Origin: Bacillus sp. EB106-08-02-XG196 | GTDB taxonomy: Bacteria; Bacillota; Bacilli; Bacillales; Cytobacillaceae | Direction: 5' to 3' | NCBI RefSeq assembly: GCF_013396335.1 | Contig: NZ_JABWSY010000026.1 | Span: forward strand, 1-56,103 | Length of the DNA stretch: 56,103 bases | Shown here: piece by piece, positions 52,956 through 56,103 of the stretch | How the letters are laid out: each line of letters opens with the position of its first letter | Numbering within the stretch: the first letter of the stretch is position 1 | Notes under the pieces: model-generated | Database searches by the model: none | What the model was told of the DNA's origin: nothing | Seen by the model: the letters and a program-made list of their open reading frames with translations, nothing else | Program-made: the position numbers and the translations under genes

Positions 52956-53134
52956 ATTTAACCCCCTATAGACTTTAATTTCAATATTACCATAGCAGGG
53001 CGGCATTCTCGAATTAGAAATCGTCTTCTTCACAATCAGATTCGTATTCTTTGACCGTTTAGTAATTAAACAGCACCTGCTAAAGTGCATTCATCTCCGA
53101 ATGTTGATGCCAGTGTCCGAGTATAGTTTTAATT

Positions 53135-53267
53135 TATAAGTACTATATAGCCTATTTTCTATAGAAAAGGCATTTGTCCAATGCAAACAACTGTAGATTG
53201 AATATCATTTTATTAGGGCATACCTCCTCAGATAAAACTTGTTGGGTCGATTATCGACCCTTTTTTT
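53135..53267 (+). other. Leader-like region with hairpins before the adenosyltransferase gene
   Basis: Plus-strand hairpin GCC.ATTTTCT with AGAAAAGGC (about 53151-53172) and an intrinsic terminator, GGGTCGA (53244-53250) with TCGACCC (53254-53260) plus seven Ts. No gene on this strand ends here, so it may be an attenuated leader of the next gene. It does not match the cobalamin riboswitch as far as I can see. Confidence 0.4.
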
Positions 53268-53338
53268 ATTAAATTAATACCATTGGTTATGTACATATAT
53301 TAGTATTAAGATATATGAACGATAATGGGGGAAATATA

Positions 53339-53896
53339 ATGAAGATTTATACAAAAACCGGTGATAAAGGAACGACATCTTTAATTTATGGGCAAAGGGT
53401 TGCAAAAAATGACTTGCGGGTAGAAGCATATGGTACCTGCGATGAAACGAACACAATGATTGGACTTGCATTAAGTTATTTGAATGGTGAATCTTTTCAA
53501 AAGAAAGAATTAATAGAGAATGTGTATCATAAAATACAAACAAATCTGTTTCATGTTGGTGCAGAGCTGGCTACACCAAAGGGAAAGGAAGTAAAGTGGT
53601 CACTTAATCCTAGTGATATTGAGGAAATGGAAAAACATATTGATGAATTAAATGAATCACTTCCAGCCTTGACTAATTTTATCTTGCCTGGAGGACATTC
53701 AGCTGGTGCTGCATTTCATGTTGCTCGGACGACGGCGAGAAGAGCAGAAAGATGTGCCGTTTCTCTGGGGGAAGATGTTAATCCTCTTGTTTTGGCATAT
53801 TTAAACAGGCTATCTGACCTGCTATTTGTAACGGCTCGTTTTGTAAATCATGTATTAGGGATTACCGAGCAAACGTTACACAATGAAAAAGAATAA
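53339..53896 (+). CDS. Cob(I)alamin adenosyltransferase, PduO type
   Basis: Enzyme of 185 residues that attaches the adenosyl group of ATP to cob(I)alamin. Typical elements are KIYTKTGDKGTTSL at the N-terminus, AYGTCDETNTMIGLA, FILPGGH and RTTARRAER, with NRLSDLLFVTAR near the end. ATG at 53339 has GGGGG upstream. Single gene between the IclR regulator and perR; its presence implies coenzyme B12-dependent enzymes in this strain. Confidence 0.93.
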   Translation: MKIYTKTGDKGTTSLIYGQRVAKNDLRVEAYGTCDETNTMIGLALSYLNGESFQKKELIENVYHKIQTNLFHVGAELATPKGKEVKWSLNPSDIEEMEKHIDELNESLPALTNFILPGGHSAGAAFHVARTTARRAERCAVSLGEDVNPLVLAYLNRLSDLLFVTARFVNHVLGITEQTLHNEKE

Positions 53897-53924
53897 ACAT
53901 TTACTTCATTATGATATAACAATA

Positions 53925-53971
53925 TTGACAAAAGTATTAATTCCTTAGTAAACTAATTATAACAATTATAA
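53925..53971 (+). promoter_or_regulatory. perR promoter with Per box
   Basis: TTGACA (53925-53930), 18-base spacer, TAAACT (53949-53954). The 15 bases 53957-53971 (TTATAACAATTATAA) match the Per box TTATAATNATTATAA with one mismatch and lie at the start of transcription, so PerR should repress its own gene. Confidence 0.88.
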
Positions 53972-53999
53972 TTTAAGAATATTTTTGGAATAGAGGTGC

Positions 54000-54437
54000 A
54001 TGACGATGAATCAGTTAAAAGAAGCGTTGGAAACTTTGAAGGAAACGGGAGTGCGTATAACTCCACAACGTCATGCGATACTTGAATTTTTAATAAACTC
54101 GATGTCACATCCTACAGCAGATGATATTTATAAAGCCTTAGAAGGGAAATTCCCTAATATGAGTGTGGCAACAGTTTACAATAATTTACGAGTATTTCGT
54201 GAAGTAGGTTTAGTAAAAGAATTAACATATGGTGATGCTTCAGCTCGCTTTGATTTTGTAACATCTCACCATTACCATGTGATTTGTGAGAGCTGTGGAA
54301 AAATTGTTGATTTTCATTACCCAGGACTAAATGAAGTAGAACAACTTGCTTCACATGTTACAGGCTTTAAAGTGAATAACCATCGAATGGAAGTTTACGG
54401 AACATGTCCTGAATGTACGAGTAAAGAAGTACATTAA
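54000..54437 (+). CDS. perR: Peroxide-sensing repressor PerR
   Basis: Fur-family metal-dependent repressor of 145 residues, same length and numbering as B. subtilis PerR. The regulatory metal ligands H37, D85, H91, H93 and D104 and the zinc cysteines (CESC and CPEC) are present. Peroxide oxidises H37 or H91 and releases the protein from DNA. The ATG at 54000 gives the matching length; ATG at 54006 is better spaced from AGAGGTG and would shorten it by two residues. Confidence 0.96.
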   Translation: MTMNQLKEALETLKETGVRITPQRHAILEFLINSMSHPTADDIYKALEGKFPNMSVATVYNNLRVFREVGLVKELTYGDASARFDFVTSHHYHVICESCGKIVDFHYPGLNEVEQLASHVTGFKVNNHRMEVYGTCPECTSKEVH

Positions 54438-54447
54438 TACAGCAAAA

Positions 54448-54478
54448 AAAGCCGATTAAGAAAATCGGCTTTTTATTT
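54448..54478. terminator. Bidirectional terminator between perR and ygzB
   Basis: AAAGCCGATT (54448-54457) pairs with AATCGGCTTT (54463-54472), with A run before and T run after. Confidence 0.9.
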
Positions 54479-54823
54479 TTTTGATTTTTTATTGTAAGAT
54501 TCATCGAACTCTTTACCTACAAGGTTAGGATCAAGGGTTATAGGTTCTCGACAATGCATACACATATCTACTCTTCCAAGCATTTTTGTGTGTTTTCCGC
54601 AGGTTGGACATTTTACTTGTATTGTTTTAGTTGATAACATCCCAATCCAAAAATAAACAACAGTACTAGCAATAATGAATAAAAGTCCAATTAGCATGAA
54701 AATGGTCATAATAAGTGGAGAGTTACGAAAATAAATTCCACCATACATAACAATAAAACCAATAAAGATTAAGGATAATGCAAAACTACGGATTTTATTT
54801 ATTTTACTTGAATATTTAGCCAT
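54473..54823 (-). CDS. ygzB: UPF0295 membrane protein YgzB
   Basis: Protein of 116 residues with two membrane helices (about 13-30 and 38-60) followed by a zinc-ribbon-like tail with CPTC and CMHC. Matches YgzB of B. subtilis in size, order and position opposite perR. Function unknown. Confidence 0.9.
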   Translation of the reverse strand: MAKYSSKINKIRSFALSLIFIGFIVMYGGIYFRNSPLIMTIFMLIGLLFIIASTVVYFWIGMLSTKTIQVKCPTCGKHTKMLGRVDMCMHCREPITLDPNLVGKEFDESYNKKSKK

Positions 54824-54973
54824 AATTACTCCCTCCTAGACAAACTATACCATATTTACAACTCGTGAAAAAATGTTATGGTAAAGAATGTCGAAATTTG
54901 TCTTCTTAATAAGAAGGAGATTTATTATTACTGTCGAACATATAGTTTATCGAAAATTATGGAGGAATGATGA

Positions 54974-55849
54974 ATGAAAGACATTCTTCGGCCCATTTAT
55001 CAGGAACGGGCTAGTCAATCCAATACACTTGGAGTATTGATGGTAGAAAAAAGACATAAATCAAGCCATACCACAGACACTTTTGATGTAATACTTTTAA
55101 TTATTGTAAAAGAGGGAGAGCAGCCACTATTAATAAAGCACTATACGTATAATGACAGCAAGGCGGCAATGCACATCGTCACAGAAGGACAATTAAATGA
55201 TTGGCTACTATTAGGTACAAATCGAAAAATATTTGAATGGCTTCAAAATGCAAAGATATTGTTTGATCGAAATGAGTATATAGAAAATCTAAAAACAGAA
55301 TTACGTGAATTTCCTTTTAATGGCCGTAAGGTAAAAATGGGCTTAGAATTTGCAAAATTGATAAGACGGTATATCGATGGAAAGGCACTCTTTGAAAACA
55401 AACAATATCTGGACGCATATAATTATGTTGTTCATTCTTTACACCACTTAGCAAGACTTGCTGTGATTGAAAATGGTCTTCATCCGGAATTAACAGTTTG
55501 GCTGCAGGTAAAACAAATTGAACCGGAAATTGTAAAATTATATGAAGAGCTTGTTAATAGTGAAGAGGCGATTGAAAAAAGGCTGGAGTTATTATTTTTA
55601 GCTAGTGAGTTTATGATTCACTCTCGAACGAAAGTTGGCTGTGCTCATCTTTTAGAGGTTCTAAGTACAAAGGAATATTGGACTTTCAACGAGATTCAAA
55701 ATGAAAAAGAGTTAATTCCTTATTCTGTAGATTTAGCCGTTCTGGTTGAGTTTCTAATTGAAAAAGGATTAATAGATGTTGTTAGTCTTGATACAAAGGG
55801 ACATGGGATATTTCATCGATGTTATCAGGTGAGTAAAAAATTATCGTAA
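54974..55849 (+). CDS. ygxA: Nucleotidyltransferase-like protein YgxA
   Basis: Protein of 291 residues of the YgxA family, whose N-terminal half has a nucleotidyltransferase-like fold and whose C-terminal part has a helical and a winged-helix-like section. No catalytic motif is obvious (the usual GS..D pattern is weak), and no function is known. It lies directly upstream of an rRNA operon, as in B. subtilis. GGAGGAATGATG precedes the ATG. Confidence 0.88.
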   Translation: MKDILRPIYQERASQSNTLGVLMVEKRHKSSHTTDTFDVILLIIVKEGEQPLLIKHYTYNDSKAAMHIVTEGQLNDWLLLGTNRKIFEWLQNAKILFDRNEYIENLKTELREFPFNGRKVKMGLEFAKLIRRYIDGKALFENKQYLDAYNYVVHSLHHLARLAVIENGLHPELTVWLQVKQIEPEIVKLYEELVNSEEAIEKRLELLFLASEFMIHSRTKVGCAHLLEVLSTKEYWTFNEIQNEKELIPYSVDLAVLVEFLIEKGLIDVVSLDTKGHGIFHRCYQVSKKLS

Positions 55850-55898
55850 AAAAACAATAAAAACTATTGACCTTTTGTGAGATACTTGATATATTAAT

Positions 55899-55956
55899 AA
55901 CCGTCGCTGCGAACGAATGATGCAAAGTTATTCGCGAGTGACGGTTTTCTTTTTTT
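55899..55956 (+). terminator. Terminator after ygxA
   Basis: AACCGTC (55899-55905) pairs with GACGGTT (55940-55946) as the base of a longer imperfect stem and is followed by TTTTCTTTTTTT. It shields the rRNA operon promoter just downstream. Confidence 0.8.
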
Positions 55957-55966
55957 AAAAATAATG

Positions 55967-56103
55967 TTGACACTGTGAAAAGAATTGTGTTATATTATGA
56001 AAGTCGCTTACGAGCGAAGAAAGAATTTGTTCTTTGAAAACTAAACAAACAAGAACGTCAACAAACAATTTTTTAGCTTTTTATAAAAGCTAAGCCAACG
56101 TAA
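55967..56103 (+). promoter_or_regulatory. rRNA operon promoter and leader
   Basis: Perfect TTGACA (55967-55972) and TATATT (55991-55996) with an 18-base spacer. The leader contains the antitermination boxA-like TGTTCTTTGAAAA (56028-56040) that precedes 16S genes in Bacillus, and a hairpin TTAGCTTTT/AAAAGCTAA (56073-56093) likely used in pre-16S processing. The 16S gene itself is outside the window. Confidence 0.85.

Noticed and set aside
53130..53267. Cobalamin riboswitch in front of the adenosyltransferase
   Set aside because: No B12-box sequence (GCCACTG-type) is seen; only simple hairpins.
1..56103. CRISPR array, tRNA gene or complete insertion sequence
   Set aside because: No regularly spaced repeats, no cloverleaf-like sequence with CCA-type end and no transposase frame was recognised anywhere in the window.
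56041..56103. Start of 16S rRNA inside the window
   Set aside because: The conserved AGAGTTTGATC start is not present; only the leader is covered.

Overview
This window comes from an aerobic, endospore-forming, low-GC member of the Bacillaceae. The evidence is strong AGGAGG ribosome sites with frequent TTG and GTG starts, spore protein genes (sspK, sspE, yfhD, yfhE), a SAM-I (S-box) riboswitch, ARG boxes, a Per box, and a right-hand half whose gene order follows Bacillus subtilis from yfhD/yfhE/recX/yfhH through mutY, fabL, sspE, ygaB-ygaC-ygaD, gsaB, ygaF, perR, ygzB and ygxA into an rRNA operon. The gene content suggests a Neobacillus- or Mesobacillus-like genus, but a species cannot be fixed from the sequence alone.

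Left end (1-9.3 kb). A GGDEF-EAL cyclic-di-GMP enzyme that has lost its 5' end is followed by a broken PAS-GGDEF gene. After a YdcF/SanA-type protein comes a six-gene operon (3.6-8.5 kb): a NarI-like membrane cytochrome, a molybdopterin oxidoreductase of the assimilatory nitrate reductase type, a four-cluster ferredoxin, a Tat-exported Rieske protein, a small membrane protein and a truncated haemoglobin. Together they look like a membrane-attached nitrate or nitrogen-oxide reductase. A stripped-down Mrp-type ATPase faces this operon.

Arginine block (10-22.5 kb). argCJBD-carAB-argF and argGH lie back to back and encode the whole path from glutamate to arginine. Each block has its own ARG box or pair of boxes. 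Then come a nitrilase with two acetyltransferases, and a homoserine dehydrogenase under a complete SAM riboswitch.

Conserved core (26-37 kb). This is the yfh/yga cluster: small spore genes, recX, mutY, fabL, sspE, ygaC and an ABC exporter, mostly separated by clear hairpin terminators.

Accessory segment (36.5-43.6 kb). It breaks the B. subtilis gene order. It holds decayed genes (an acetyltransferase fragment, an acyltransferase with several frameshifts, and two other remnants) and one intact cassette: a GGDEF-like/winged-helix regulator, an NhaC-type antiporter and a second, divergent argininosuccinate-lyase-type enzyme. A 9-bp inverted repeat sits at the antiporter promoter. This cassette is the best candidate for an undescribed small-molecule uptake and cleavage system.

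Right end (43.6-56.1 kb). It contains ygaE, a lone glutamate synthase large subunit whose ribosome site is separated from its start codon by a hairpin, gsaB, a channel with an altered selectivity filter, ygaF, an IclR regulator, a cobalamin adenosyltransferase, perR with its Per box, ygzB and ygxA. The last 140 bases are the promoter and leader of an rRNA operon; the 16S gene would begin just outside the window.
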